Shown: one piece after another, positions 32,080 through 41,149 of the stretch | How positions within the stretch are numbered: position 1 is the stretch's first letter | Layout of the letters: each line of letters starts with the position of its first letter | Source: Bradyrhizobium sp. SK17 | GTDB taxonomy: Bacteria; Pseudomonadota; Alphaproteobacteria; Rhizobiales; Xanthobacteraceae | Assembly: GCF_002831585.1 (NCBI RefSeq) | Contig: NZ_CP025113.1 | Span: forward strand, 4,231,001-4,295,000 | Direction: 5' to 3' | DNA length: 64,000 nucleotides | Notes under the pieces: model-generated | What the model was told of the DNA's origin: nothing | Database searches by the model: none | The model's input: the letters and a program-made list of their open reading frames with translations, nothing else | Translations under genes and position numbers: made by a program

Positions 32080-32913
32080 GTGAAATTGTCCCATGCCGAT
32101 GCGCTGAACATCGGAAACATCCTCGCCGAAGTCGGCCACCGCGAGATCATGCCGCGGTTCCGCCGCGTGCGCGAGATCGAGGTCCGCACCAAGACATCCG
32201 CGTTCGACGTGGTCACCGAAGCCGACGAGCTCGCCGAGCAAGCGATCTCGGCGGCACTGCTTCGGGCCTTTCCGGATGCTTTGATCGTCGGCGAGGAAGG
32301 CACGGCGCGCGACGCGACGGCGCTCGACCGGATCGGAACCGCGGACCTTGCCTTCATCATCGATCCGATCGACGGCACGCGCAATTTCACCTCCGGCTTG
32401 TCGCTGTTCGGCACCATGGTGGCCGCGACCATCCGCGGCGAGATCGTGTTCGGCGCGATCCACGACCCCGTCTGCAACGACACCGCGTTTGCTATGCGCG
32501 GCGAGGGCGCCTGGCTCGAGCTACCGGACGGCAGCCGCTACGATCTGAAGGTCGCCGCGCCCGCGCCGGTCAGCCAGATGGACGCGATCGTCGGCGTCAA
32601 CTTCCTGCCGGAGCCGTTGCGGACCACGGTCGCCGGCAATCTCTCCAAGCTCGGCATGACGGCCTGGCTCCGATGCGCGGCGCATGAGTACCGCATGGCG
32701 GCGTCTGGCCATTGCCACCTGCTGTTCTACAACAAGCTGATGCCGTGGGATCATGCCGCGGGCTGGCTGCTGCATCGCGAGGCCGGCGGCTACAGCGCGC
32801 ATTTCGACGGCTCACCCTACCGGCCCGTCAACCTGACCGGCGGCCTGCTCTGCGCGCCCGACGAAGCGAGTTGGCATGCGGCGCAGCAGGTGATCCTGAC
32901 GCGGGCGGGTTAG
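32080..32913 (+). CDS. Inositol monophosphatase family protein
   Basis: A 277-residue member of the lithium-sensitive phosphatase superfamily: metal ligands E72-E73 in GEEG, D95 and D98 in DPIDGT, and W223-D224 in WDHAAG. GTG 32080 has an AGGAGA ribosome site. It lies 57 bp after gguB, possibly in the same transcript. The likely substrate is a sugar or inositol phosphate; FBPase-like or histidinol-phosphate activity cannot be excluded. Confidence 0.87.
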   Translation: MKLSHADALNIGNILAEVGHREIMPRFRRVREIEVRTKTSAFDVVTEADELAEQAISAALLRAFPDALIVGEEGTARDATALDRIGTADLAFIIDPIDGTRNFTSGLSLFGTMVAATIRGEIVFGAIHDPVCNDTAFAMRGEGAWLELPDGSRYDLKVAAPAPVSQMDAIVGVNFLPEPLRTTVAGNLSKLGMTAWLRCAAHEYRMAASGHCHLLFYNKLMPWDHAAGWLLHREAGGYSAHFDGSPYRPVNLTGGLLCAPDEASWHAAQQVILTRAG

Positions 32914-32952
32914 TTCCATGCCGGAGGTAATGCGCAACTCTTTCCATATGTC

Positions 32953-32972
32953 GTCCCTGCGAAGGCAGGGAC
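32953..32972. repeat. Short palindrome GTCCCTGC/GCAGGGAC
   Basis: A perfect 8-bp stem with a GAAG loop, followed by ACCCATACGCCGCAG. The same text is a recurrent Bradyrhizobium intergenic element. It may act as a terminator in the 200-bp gap between two convergent genes; nothing else is seen in that gap. Confidence 0.6.
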
Positions 32973-33115
32973 CCATACGCCGCAGCGGATGCAGGTGAAG
33001 GGACTCGCGGTTTTGGCATGGCCGCAACAATAGCCATTCGGGGTTCGCAGGGGCGACACGGAGCATGTTGCACGGCTGGCCTCTCGAGCCGCCAGGGTCT
33101 GCGCGGTCGGGCCGA

Positions 33116-34498
33116 TCAGTGATTGGCAGTTTCTGCAAGCGGCGGGCGCGCGATGCGTCGCGCGACGAGAGCGACGAGCGCCGCACAGGCGAGCGGCGCC
33201 AATTGCACGCCGTTGGCGGCCGCAGGCACCATGACGAATGGCGTCAGGTAAAGCGCAGCGAGTGCGATGCGTTCGTAGGGCAGCCAGCCTTGTGCCAGCG
33301 CTTGCGCGATCAGCCACGCGCCCGGGATCGCCAGGATCACCACCTCGTAGCTGCCGAGTGAGGGGACGCAGAGGCCGGTCGCTGCCACCATCAGCGCGAT
33401 CTCGGCGGCGCCGCCGGGGCGCTTTCGCAGCACAAGGACGAGGACTGAGATCGCGATCGCGGCTGCCATCAGCTGGATGAGCCAGGCGGTGCTGCTCGTT
33501 CCGCCGGCCAGCCTGATCGCGGCGAACGGACTTACGAACTTCTCGAAGCCGGGCCGGCCATCCAGGCTCCAGGCCTTTGCTTCCGGCAGGACGCCGACAA
33601 ACTTGATCCACGGCTCGATGCCGAAGATGGCGGTGGTAGCCAGTACCAGCACGAGCGTTGTCGCGATCGCCGCGGCGAGCGCGCGCCAGCGCCGTGTCAG
33701 GATCAGGACGAGCGGCGCAAGCAGGGCGAGCTGCGGCTTGTAGCTGAAACATCCGAGCAGCACGCCCGCGATCGCCGGATAGCGATCCAGCGTCGCGGCC
33801 GATCCGCCGAGCAGGGCCGCCGAGAACAGCGAATTCTGCCCGAACAGCGCGCATATCCATGCGCCGGGAAAGGCGAGCGCGGGAACGATCGATCCGCCTT
33901 TGAGCATGGCCCGCATCGCAGCCGCATAGGCTGCGCCGGTCGCGGCGATCCAGATGAAGGCGGCCGTGGCGAAGGACACCAGCGCGAACGGAAGCCAGAA
34001 CCACAGCGACGTCGGCGGGTAGAAGAACGGCGGGTAGCTGTTCTGGCCGAACAGGGCGGCGACGGCGGCGCGGCCTGCATCGCCATAGGCATCGGCGGCG
34101 CGGCCTTCGAGGGCGAGCTTTGCCGCGGTCCAGAATGCCGCGAAGTCGTGGCCGACATCCATCGTCGGCGCGAACCATGGAATGCTCGCAACGCAGCCGA
34201 TGAACAGGAGGAGAAATATCCGCGTGAAGGCGGTGACCCGATCGGTCGTGAGCCACTCGGCGTCACGTAGCGCCGAGACCAGTCCGCCTGCGCCGGACCT
34301 GACCGACGGCGTATGCGCATCGGCGGCCTGCGTCAGAGCTGTCGGCGCATGGGGGGCTTGGCCGACGGCCGTGCGCTGGGGCATAGCGCCATCACGGCAC
34401 GCGCGATCCGGCGCGCCCGCGAGGCCACGTCCGGCATCATCCGCGAAGGCCAGCCCGTGTCCCCCGAGATCCGATTTTTGCGACATCGGCCGCTTCAT
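33116..34498 (-). CDS. GT87-like (DUF2029) polytopic membrane protein
   Basis: About 460 residues with many hydrophobic segments after an 85-residue polar N-terminus. The early loop VGHDFAAFWTAAKLALEGRAADAYG and the NSYPPFFYPPTSLW motif are typical of the DUF2029/GT87 glycosyltransferase family, polyprenyl-phosphate-sugar-dependent mannosyltransferases and relatives. The start is uncertain; the frame is open to 34729, and ATG 34498 or 34486 are plausible. It is divergent from the DUF4336 gene. The sugar and acceptor are not known. Confidence 0.78.
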   Translation of the reverse strand: MKRPMSQKSDLGGHGLAFADDAGRGLAGAPDRACRDGAMPQRTAVGQAPHAPTALTQAADAHTPSVRSGAGGLVSALRDAEWLTTDRVTAFTRIFLLLFIGCVASIPWFAPTMDVGHDFAAFWTAAKLALEGRAADAYGDAGRAAVAALFGQNSYPPFFYPPTSLWFWLPFALVSFATAAFIWIAATGAAYAAAMRAMLKGGSIVPALAFPGAWICALFGQNSLFSAALLGGSAATLDRYPAIAGVLLGCFSYKPQLALLAPLVLILTRRWRALAAAIATTLVLVLATTAIFGIEPWIKFVGVLPEAKAWSLDGRPGFEKFVSPFAAIRLAGGTSSTAWLIQLMAAAIAISVLVLVLRKRPGGAAEIALMVAATGLCVPSLGSYEVVILAIPGAWLIAQALAQGWLPYERIALAALYLTPFVMVPAAANGVQLAPLACAALVALVARRIARPPLAETANH

Positions 34499-34697
34499 CC
34501 CAATCGCGTCGTGCACAGCCAACGTTTGGATCAAATCGTCTAAGGTTGCGTAAACCCGATCGTCGCAATTGGCATCGGAACCAGGTGCCGCCATGGCCCT
34601 TGCCGGCAGTGCGTCGCACCGGGCATGGTAAAGGAAGCCGGAATGCCGGCGGCAGCGTGCCGGCTGGTTCGGCTCGGACTTGCGACGGTCAACCGAA

Positions 34698-35393
34698 ATG
34701 GCGGTACTGCTGAACTTCGGCCACGACATCTGGATTGCCGGAGGACCGAACGTGGCGGTCGCCGGGTTTCATTATCCCACCCGGATGGCGGTCGTCAGGC
34801 TTGCGGACGGCAGCCTGTTCGTCTGGTCGCCGGTCCGGCTGACAGAGGAGCTGCGGGCGGCCACGGACGCGCTGGGCCATGTCAGGCACATCGTGGCTCC
34901 CAATTCGCTGCATCATCTGTTTCTCGCCGAATGGAAGCGAGCCTATCCGGCCGCCGTGCTCCATGCCCCGCCGGGCCTGCGCAAGCGGCGCCGTGATATC
35001 GCCTTCGATGCCGATCTCGCCGATGGAGCGAGCCTTGATTGGGTCGGGCAGATCGACCAGGTGGTGATGCGCGGCAACCTGATCACGTCGGAGGTGGTCT
35101 TCTTTCATCTGGTGAGCGGCACCGTGCTGTTCACCGACCTGCTGCAACAGATTCCCGCCGAACTGGTCTCGGGCTGGCGGGCGACGATAGCGAAGCTCGA
35201 CCTCATGGTCGGACCGGAGCCGTCGGTACCGCGTAAGTTCCGCATTGCCTTCACCAACCGCCGTGCCGCGCGCGCGGCCTTGCAACGCGTCCTGGCGTGG
35301 CCGGCCGAGAAGGTGCTGATGGCGCATGGCACGCCGGTCGAGCAGGATGCGCCGGCATTCCTGCGCCGCGCGTTCGCCTGGCTGGCCGGATGA
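34698..35393 (+). CDS. DUF4336 domain-containing protein
   Basis: A 231-residue protein with a metallo-beta-lactamase-like layout but lacking the HxHxDH motif: N-terminal LLNFGHDIWIAGG, IVAPNSLHHLFLAEW near 73-87 and VLMAHGTPVE near the C-terminus. The TTG at 34680 is an alternative start. Function is unknown. Convergent with the solute-binding-protein gene across a strong hairpin. Confidence 0.8.
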   Translation: MAVLLNFGHDIWIAGGPNVAVAGFHYPTRMAVVRLADGSLFVWSPVRLTEELRAATDALGHVRHIVAPNSLHHLFLAEWKRAYPAAVLHAPPGLRKRRRDIAFDADLADGASLDWVGQIDQVVMRGNLITSEVVFFHLVSGTVLFTDLLQQIPAELVSGWRATIAKLDLMVGPEPSVPRKFRIAFTNRRAARAALQRVLAWPAEKVLMAHGTPVEQDAPAFLRRAFAWLAG

Positions 35394-35400
35394 TTGATGC

Positions 35401-35436
35401 GTGCGTCATGTCCGGGCAAGTCCGAACATGACGCAC
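35401..35436. terminator. Bidirectional hairpin terminator
   Basis: GTGCGTCATGTCCGG pairs with CCGAACATGACGCAC around a 5-6-nt loop, one mismatch in 15 bp. It lies exactly between the convergent DUF4336 gene (stop 35393) and the solute-binding-protein gene (stop 35444). Confidence 0.75.
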
Positions 35437-35443
35437 GGAGGCT

Positions 35444-36670
35444 TTACTCGCTGCCGACTTCGCCGGTGATGATGTTGCCGAACAGCGTCCAGCTCTCGCC
35501 TTCGAACCGCATCAGCTGCGACTGTTCGATCGGCCGGAAATCGTTCGGGCCGGTATTGATCCTGATTCCGGGCAGGATCATCTTCGGCGCAAAGTCCTTC
35601 AGGCTGGCGGCCTGCTTCATCACGTTCTCGCGCGTCAGATCGTCGCCGCACTGCTTGAGCACTTGCGCGAGCGTTTGCGCAGCGGCGTAGCCATAGACGT
35701 GATTGCCGTTGGTCTTGTCGCCGTCGGGCATGTACTTGTCCATGAACGTCCGCCATTCCTTGGTCTCGGCGTCGTCGGCCCAGATCTTGTCGGTCGGGTC
35801 CTTCAGATAGGCGACCGAGATGATGCCTTGTGAATGCTCGACGCCGGCGGCGCGCATTACCGAGGCGACCGAGGTCGCCGTCGAGGTCAGGAAGAAGGTC
35901 GGCTTCCAGCCGAGCTCGGCGACCTTCTTGATGGTCTGCGCCGCGCCCTTCGGCGCCGCCCAGGTGAACAGGATATCGGCGCCCGAGGCGCGCAGCGCCA
36001 CGATCTGCGAGTCCAGCGTCGGATCGGTGAGCTCATACGACTTGTCGGCGACGATCATGCTGCTCGCCTTGTCGCCGAGGCCGTCGCGCAATCCCTTCAG
36101 CGCGTCCTTGCCGGCGTCGTCGTTCTGCCAGAGCACCGCGATCTTGCCGTTCGGGAATTTGTCCAGGATGTATTTGGCGTAGATGCGGCCCTCGCTCTGG
36201 TAGTTCGGCTGCCAGCCCATCGTCCAGGGAAAGTTCTTCGGATCGCCGAACCGCGTTGCGCCCGACGCGATGAACAGGTGAGGGACCTTCTTGGCGTTGA
36301 GATATTTCTGGATCGCGACATTGGGCGCGGTGCCGAGCGGCTGGAACACCAGCAGCACCTCGTCGCCTTCGACCAGCTTGCGTGCCTGCTCGACCGATTT
36401 CGGCGGCGAGAAGCCGTCGTCATAGCTGATGAAATCGACCTTGCGTCCGTTGATGCCGCCCTGGTCGTTGATCATCTTGAAATAGGCCGCCTCGGTGCGG
36501 CCGATCGCGCCGTAGGCGGAAGCGGGGCCGCTATAGGGCATGATGTTGCCGATCTTGATCTCGGTATCCGAGACCCCCGGGCCGTAATTCTTCTGCGCAA
36601 GCGCGGGCGACAGCGCGCCGATCATTGCCGCGGCTGCCACGCATGCGCGAAGACGAAATCCCTCCAACAT
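35444..36670 (-). CDS. Branched-chain-amino-acid-type ABC transporter substrate-binding protein
   Basis: A 408-residue LivK-like binding protein with a signal peptide ending near PALAQ (about residue 25) and mature start GVSDTEIKIGNIMPYSGPASAYG, a subgroup common near aromatic or oxygenated-compound genes. No permease or ATPase is adjacent. It is divergent from the Baeyer-Villiger monooxygenase, and the gap holds a perfect LacI-type palindrome, so the two are likely co-regulated. The GAGGG just before ATG 36670 is too close for a good ribosome site, so the TTG one codon on could be the start. Confidence 0.87.
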   Translation of the reverse strand: MLEGFRLRACVAAAAMIGALSPALAQKNYGPGVSDTEIKIGNIMPYSGPASAYGAIGRTEAAYFKMINDQGGINGRKVDFISYDDGFSPPKSVEQARKLVEGDEVLLVFQPLGTAPNVAIQKYLNAKKVPHLFIASGATRFGDPKNFPWTMGWQPNYQSEGRIYAKYILDKFPNGKIAVLWQNDDAGKDALKGLRDGLGDKASSMIVADKSYELTDPTLDSQIVALRASGADILFTWAAPKGAAQTIKKVAELGWKPTFFLTSTATSVASVMRAAGVEHSQGIISVAYLKDPTDKIWADDAETKEWRTFMDKYMPDGDKTNGNHVYGYAAAQTLAQVLKQCGDDLTRENVMKQAASLKDFAPKMILPGIRINTGPNDFRPIEQSQLMRFEGESWTLFGNIITGEVGSE

Positions 36671-36772
36671 CCCTCAGTCACTCCCTGATTGTTCGCTGAT
36701 CGCCTTGTGGCGTCCGCAGGCCCGATGGCCGGCGCGTTGACGCCCGGCGGCAATTATCGTATGCGCTTCCGG

Positions 36773-36790
36773 TCTGGAAACGTTTCCAGA
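36773..36790. promoter_or_regulatory. LacI-type operator 1 (perfect 18-bp palindrome)
   Basis: TCTGGAAACGTTTCCAGA is a perfect palindrome with the central CG typical of LacI/GalR sites. It lies 56 bp upstream of the monooxygenase start and 103 bp upstream of the divergent solute-binding-protein start. A second copy with one change is at 38576-38593. Confidence 0.78.
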
Positions 36791-36845
36791 GTAGCGCGTG
36801 TTCCCGCTGATGGCAATAATCCCTGCGACCGGAGAGATGTGACAA

Positions 36846-38477
36846 ATGAGCAGACTGGTGCAGACGAGCCCGGACCACGGCGCGAGGCCGCCGCTGGTTG
36901 CCGAATGCGATGCCGTCGTGGTCGGAGCCGGCTTCGGCGGGCTGTATGCCATCTACCGGTTGCGCGAGCTCGGGCTGAAGGTGATCGGCATCGAGGCGGC
37001 AGCCGACGTCGGAGGCACCTGGTACTGGAATCGCTATCCCGGCGCACGCTGCGACATACCGAGCCTGTTCTACTCCTACACCTGGTCGGAAGAGCTGCGG
37101 CGGGAATGGCGCTGGAGCGAGAAATACGCTGCCCAGCCGGAGATCCTGCGCTATGCGCAGCGTGTCGCCGATCGGTTCGAGCTGCGCTCGCTGATCCGCT
37201 TCGACACCCGCGTGACCAGCGCCGACTGGGACGAGGCCGGCGAGAGCTGGACCGTGCGCACCGATCGCGGCGATTGCATCGTCGCGTCGATTTGCGTGAT
37301 GGCGACCGGCAATCTCTCGATGCCGAACAAGCCGAACGTGCCGGGCCTGGAGCGGTTTCGCGGGCCGGTCTATCACACCGGACAGTGGCCGCATCAGGAG
37401 ATCGATTTCTCCGGCCTGCGCGTCGCGGTGATCGGCACCGGTTCATCGGGCGTGCAGACCATCCCGATGATCGCGAGGGCGGCGAGCCGCCTGACCGTGT
37501 TCCAACGCACGCCGAACTACTCCGTGCCGGCGCGCAACGCGCCGCTGTCCGACGCCGATATCGCCGCCGCCGAACCCGTGATCGCCAGATATCGCGAGAG
37601 CCTCGAGACACCGGAGTTCGGACGCGTGCCCGCCAATGCATTCGAGGCGCCGGTGCCGGGGCGCGACGAGCAGTGGGCGCGCTATGAACAGCTCTGGGAG
37701 CAGGGTGGCGGCGGCATCCTGACCGCGTTCCCGAACATCCTCACCGATGAAGCCGTCAACGACGTCGCCTGCGACTTCGTGCGCGACAAGATCCGCGGCA
37801 TCGTCGACGACGCGACCACCGCGGCGGCGCTGTCGCCGCAGGACTATCCGCTCGGCGTCAAGCGCATCTGCATCGATACCGGTTATTTCGCGACCTACAA
37901 CCTGCCGCATGTCGAGCTCGTCGACCTGCGCGCCGAGCCGCTCACGGCGGTCACCGAGACCGGCCTCGAGACCGCGACGCGGTCTTTCGCGCTCGACGCG
38001 CTGGTGCTGGCAACCGGCTATGATGCGATGACCGGGGCACTTGCCGCGATGCAGATCCGCGGCCGCGACGGCACGAGCTTGAAGCAGGCCTGGGCCGACG
38101 GGCCCAGCGCCTATCTCGGCCTGATGGTATCCGGCTTTCCGAACCTGTTCATCGTGACCGGCCCGGGCAGCCCATCAGTCATCGGCAATGTGATCCACGC
38201 CTGTGAGAACCATGTCGAATGGATCACCGCCTGTCTCGGCAGCATGCGCGCAAAAGGATTGACGCGGATCGAGCCCGAGCGCGATGCCGAGCAGGCCTGG
38301 ATGGCACATGTCGCCGACGCCGCCAGCCGCACGCTCTATCCGAAGGCCAATTCCTGGTACCAGGGCGCCAACATCGCCGGCAAGCCGCGGGTGTTCATGC
38401 CGTATGTCGGGCAGGGCTACCGCCATCGCATCGCGCAGATCGCGCAGCACGGTTACGAGGGATTTGTATTGCGCTGA
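36846..38477 (+). CDS. Baeyer-Villiger-type flavin monooxygenase
   Basis: A 543-residue class B monooxygenase. FAD motif GAGFGG at 27-32, the Baeyer-Villiger fingerprint FxGxxxHxxxW(P) as FRGPVYHTGQWP near 171-182, and the NADPH motif GTGSSG near 197. Closest in type to cyclohexanone/phenylacetone monooxygenases, which insert oxygen next to a ketone. Controlled by the LacI-type palindrome just upstream. The physiological ketone is unknown. Confidence 0.92.
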   Translation: MSRLVQTSPDHGARPPLVAECDAVVVGAGFGGLYAIYRLRELGLKVIGIEAAADVGGTWYWNRYPGARCDIPSLFYSYTWSEELRREWRWSEKYAAQPEILRYAQRVADRFELRSLIRFDTRVTSADWDEAGESWTVRTDRGDCIVASICVMATGNLSMPNKPNVPGLERFRGPVYHTGQWPHQEIDFSGLRVAVIGTGSSGVQTIPMIARAASRLTVFQRTPNYSVPARNAPLSDADIAAAEPVIARYRESLETPEFGRVPANAFEAPVPGRDEQWARYEQLWEQGGGGILTAFPNILTDEAVNDVACDFVRDKIRGIVDDATTAAALSPQDYPLGVKRICIDTGYFATYNLPHVELVDLRAEPLTAVTETGLETATRSFALDALVLATGYDAMTGALAAMQIRGRDGTSLKQAWADGPSAYLGLMVSGFPNLFIVTGPGSPSVIGNVIHACENHVEWITACLGSMRAKGLTRIEPERDAEQAWMAHVADAASRTLYPKANSWYQGANIAGKPRVFMPYVGQGYRHRIAQIAQHGYEGFVLR

Positions 38478-38490
38478 GCGTTTGCTTTCC

Positions 38491-38569
38491 GTCATTGCGA
38501 GCGGAGCGAGGCAATCCATCGCGAGGCATACGCGGATCAATGGATTGCTTCGGTCCGCTCGCAGTGACG
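38491..38569. repeat. Intergenic palindromic repeat (GTCATTGCGAGC family)
   Basis: GTCATTGCGAGCG and GGCAATCCAT on the left mirror ATGGATTGC and CGCTCGCAGTGAC on the right around a short centre. This is a very common repeat of Bradyrhizobium and Rhodopseudomonas genomes. It lies between the monooxygenase stop and the cupin operator. Confidence 0.85.
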
Positions 38570-38575
38570 AATGAA

Positions 38576-38593
38576 GCTGGAACCGTTTCCAGA
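38576..38593. promoter_or_regulatory. LacI-type operator 2
   Basis: CTGGAACCGTTTCCAG at 38577-38592 matches operator 1 with one change (A to C at the centre-left). It lies 24 bp upstream of the cupin start, close enough to overlap its promoter or transcription start. Confidence 0.72.
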
Positions 38594-38616
38594 TTGGAAA
38601 AGTTGGAGGACTGAAG

Positions 38617-39027
38617 ATGGACATCAAGCGCGCAGGAACGGTCCCGAGCCGCCGCGGCAACGCCGAATGGTTCAGCGGCACCGTATGGGCTGATGGGATC
38701 GTCAACGCACCGGCGCCGGCGCGGGTGCAGGCCGCGCGCGTCACGTTCGAGCCGGGCGCGCGTACCGCCTGGCACACCCATCCGCTCGGCCAGACGCTCC
38801 ACGTCACGGCTGGCGTGGGATATGTGCAGAGCTGGGACGGTCCGATCCGGGTGATCCGCCCCGGCGACGTGGTGTGGATTCCGCCGGGCGAGAAGCACTG
38901 GCACGGCGCGGCGCCGACCACGGGCATGAGCCATATCGCGATCCACGAAGTGCTCGACGGCGACTACGCCACCTGGATGGAGCACGTCTCCGACGCGCAA
39001 TACGCGGCGGCGCCGCAGGCCGATTGA
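38617..39027 (+). CDS. Cupin protein (hydroxynitrile-lyase/RmlC-like type)
   Basis: A 136-residue cupin with metal ligands His53, His55, Gln59 and His94 (HTHPLGQ and KHWHGAAP), the pattern of small Mn-cupins related to bacterial hydroxynitrile lyases. ATG 38617 has a GGAGG ribosome site. Sharing the LacI-type operator with the monooxygenase suggests it acts on the same compound or its product. The reaction is not known. Confidence 0.82.
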   Translation: MDIKRAGTVPSRRGNAEWFSGTVWADGIVNAPAPARVQAARVTFEPGARTAWHTHPLGQTLHVTAGVGYVQSWDGPIRVIRPGDVVWIPPGEKHWHGAAPTTGMSHIAIHEVLDGDYATWMEHVSDAQYAAAPQAD

Positions 39028-39037
39028 TCGCGCGAGG

Positions 39038-40084
39038 CTATTTTCGGCCCCGCGCCGGCGTTGCCGGCGCGGCGCAGGAATGGCGCAGGATCAGGCGTGT
39101 CGGCAGGAATACCGGCTCGCTGCTGCGGGGCTTGTCGTCGTCGCGGATCTGCTCAAGCAGCAGCCGCGCGGCGGTGCGGCCGACCTCGTTCATGTCCCAG
39201 CTCAAGGCCGAGATCGCGGGCGTCGCATGGCGGGCGAGGTCGGTGTCGCCGCTGCACACCAGCGAGACGTCCTGCGGATAGCGCAGGCCGTTGCTGGTGA
39301 TCGCCTCCAGCACCTCGGCCAGCATGCTGGTGCCGAGCGAGATGATCGCGGTGGGCGGCTTTGCCGATTGCAGCAGCTGGCACACCGAGCTGAAGGCGGT
39401 GTTGGCGCCCTGCATGTGCGGGCGGATCAGCGTGGGGTCGACCTCGATCTTCGCTTCCTGGTGCGCCTGCCGGTAGCCCGCGAGCCGCTCCGTGCTCGGC
39501 AGCACCGCGGCGCTGCCGGTGAGCAGCGCGATCCGGCGATGGCCGAGGCCGAGCAGATAGCGCGTCGCCTCCAGCGCACCGCCGCGATGATCGACCCGAA
39601 CCGGCACGCTGCCCGGCACGTCGCGGTCCACGCTCACGCAGGGCAGGTCGAGCGTCGCCAGCCCCTTCATGAAGTCCTTGTGGGAATTGTCGCCGGCGAA
39701 CAGCAGCAGGCCATCCATCTGGCGGCGGCGCACCGCCGACAGGAACGCGGCCTCGCGCACCTCCTCGTGCTTGGTGGCGGCCAGCATCAGCAGGAAGCCG
39801 GCGCGCTGGAACTCCTCCTCCGCCGCGCTCACCATGCCGGTGTAGTGCGGGTTGGAGAAGTCGGCGACCATGCAGCCGATCGTGTTGGAGGCCCGCGAGC
39901 GCAACGCCTGCGCCGCCTGGTCCGGCTCGAAGCCGAGACGCTTCACCGCGCGCATGATGCGGGCGTGCAGCTCCGCGCTGGTGTAGATGCCGCCATTGAG
40001 CGTGCGGCTGACGCTCGAGACCGATACGCCGGCCTCGGCCGCGACGTCACGAATCGTCGGTCGTGTCCGTCGTGTCTTGGCCAT
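39038..40084 (-). CDS. LacI family transcriptional regulator
   Basis: A 348-residue repressor: N-terminal helix-turn-helix PTIRDVAAEAGVSVSSVSRTLNG (about 9-31), the hinge helix AQALRSRASNTIG and a periplasmic-binding-protein-like effector domain. It lies 10 bp from the end of the convergent cupin gene. It is the best candidate to bind the two CTGGAA-type palindromes. The effector is presumably the substrate taken up by the nearby binding protein. Confidence 0.9.
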   Translation of the reverse strand: MAKTRRTRPTIRDVAAEAGVSVSSVSRTLNGGIYTSAELHARIMRAVKRLGFEPDQAAQALRSRASNTIGCMVADFSNPHYTGMVSAAEEEFQRAGFLLMLAATKHEEVREAAFLSAVRRRQMDGLLLFAGDNSHKDFMKGLATLDLPCVSVDRDVPGSVPVRVDHRGGALEATRYLLGLGHRRIALLTGSAAVLPSTERLAGYRQAHQEAKIEVDPTLIRPHMQGANTAFSSVCQLLQSAKPPTAIISLGTSMLAEVLEAITSNGLRYPQDVSLVCSGDTDLARHATPAISALSWDMNEVGRTAARLLLEQIRDDDKPRSSEPVFLPTRLILRHSCAAPATPARGRK

Positions 40085-40203
40085 CGGTGGTTGGATCCCG
40101 TCGGTTCGGCGTCGCGCCGTCAGCCCCGCGGCAGACGGCGTAGCCGAACCTAATCAGGCTCCGCCGCGAATCTCAATTGATTCCTGTCGCGATGGTTGTC
40201 GCG

Positions 40204-40941
40204 TTACGCCGACGCCGGCCGATCGAAATAGGCGAAGGCCGTGCTGGTCAGGCTGCCGAGCAGGGCCCAGAATACCAGGCTGGTCAGCGTCACGGCGACC
40301 ACGAATTGATGCGACAATGACGAAGGCACGTTGGTCTCGACATGCTCGAGCTCGGGCGCGCCGATCAGATGCGGCAGCATGATCAGGGCGACGCCGGCGA
40401 TGGCGGCCGGTGCCGAGCGCCTGAACACGATCAGTCCGAGGCCGGCGGCCGTCGCCAGCACCGCCGTGATCCACCAGATCTGGCGCGAGAGCAGCGGCGC
40501 GGCCGGCACACCCGGCAGTTCGGGCGGCAGTCCAAGACCTGGCGCGATCGTGAAGACGGCAAAGCCCGCGAGCCCCCACATCAGGCCTTCGTGCCAGGAG
40601 ATCGGTTCGCCCGTCGCACCACTGCGGACGGCGAAGAAGCCGCCGAGCAGGAGTGCGAAGCCGATCGCGGTCAGGATGTTCGCGCCCGCCGTGTAGAGGT
40701 TGCGCTCCAGCCCGTCCTTCGGCTCCCATGCCTCGGCGCCATGGTCATGATCTGCCGCGTCGTGCACGAGGACGACCTGTGGCGAGGCTGCGGCTTCATG
40801 CTTGTGCTCGGCCGCCTTCTCGTAGACCTCGGCCTTGAGGATCAGCGGAACGGTGCCGAACTGCTGGGCGGCGGTGACGATCAGGCCAACGATGAATCCG
40901 GCAATGACCGATGAGAAGACGATCGAGCGAAACGTGCTCAT
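40204..40941 (-). CDS. cbtA: CbtA family cobalt transporter subunit
   Basis: A 245-residue membrane protein with about five to six hydrophobic helices and a His-rich loop near 30-60 (EHKHEAA, HDAADHDHGAEAWEP) suited to metal capture. ATG 40941 begins MSTFRSIVFSS; the open frame extends to 41040 but into cbtB. CbtAB is a predicted cobalt importer usually under B12 control. It is 10 bp downstream of cbtB and the last gene of the cobP-bluB run. Confidence 0.9.
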   Translation of the reverse strand: MSTFRSIVFSSVIAGFIVGLIVTAAQQFGTVPLILKAEVYEKAAEHKHEAAASPQVVLVHDAADHDHGAEAWEPKDGLERNLYTAGANILTAIGFALLLGGFFAVRSGATGEPISWHEGLMWGLAGFAVFTIAPGLGLPPELPGVPAAPLLSRQIWWITAVLATAAGLGLIVFRRSAPAAIAGVALIMLPHLIGAPELEHVETNVPSSLSHQFVVAVTLTSLVFWALLGSLTSTAFAYFDRPASA

Positions 40942-40951
40942 GCCAACGGGA

Positions 40952-41149
40952 TCAGTGGCAGGGGAATGCGTTGGAATGACGCACGTCGTGCGCGGCATTG
41001 TGGACCACGTCGATGTGCGAGAATCCGACCACGCCGACAATGAACAGACCGAGCGTCATCGCCATCAGCGACTGCGCAAGCCGTCCGACCTGTCCGGCGG
41101 CAACCGGCAGATGCGCCGTCTGGGTTTGCGTAGCCTGGGATTGGCTCAT
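40952..41149 (-). CDS. cbtB: CbtB family cobalt transporter subunit
   Basis: A 65-residue protein with one membrane helix (LMAMTLGLFIVGVVGFSHI) and a C-terminal tail carrying VVHNAAHDVRHSNAFPCH, the His-rich end typical of CbtB. ATG 41149 overlaps the stop of the upstream 109-aa gene (ATGA). Too small and in the wrong frame start to be obvious from long-ORF searches. Works with CbtA in cobalt uptake for corrin synthesis. Confidence 0.9.
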   Translation of the reverse strand: MSQSQATQTQTAHLPVAAGQVGRLAQSLMAMTLGLFIVGVVGFSHIDVVHNAAHDVRHSNAFPCH

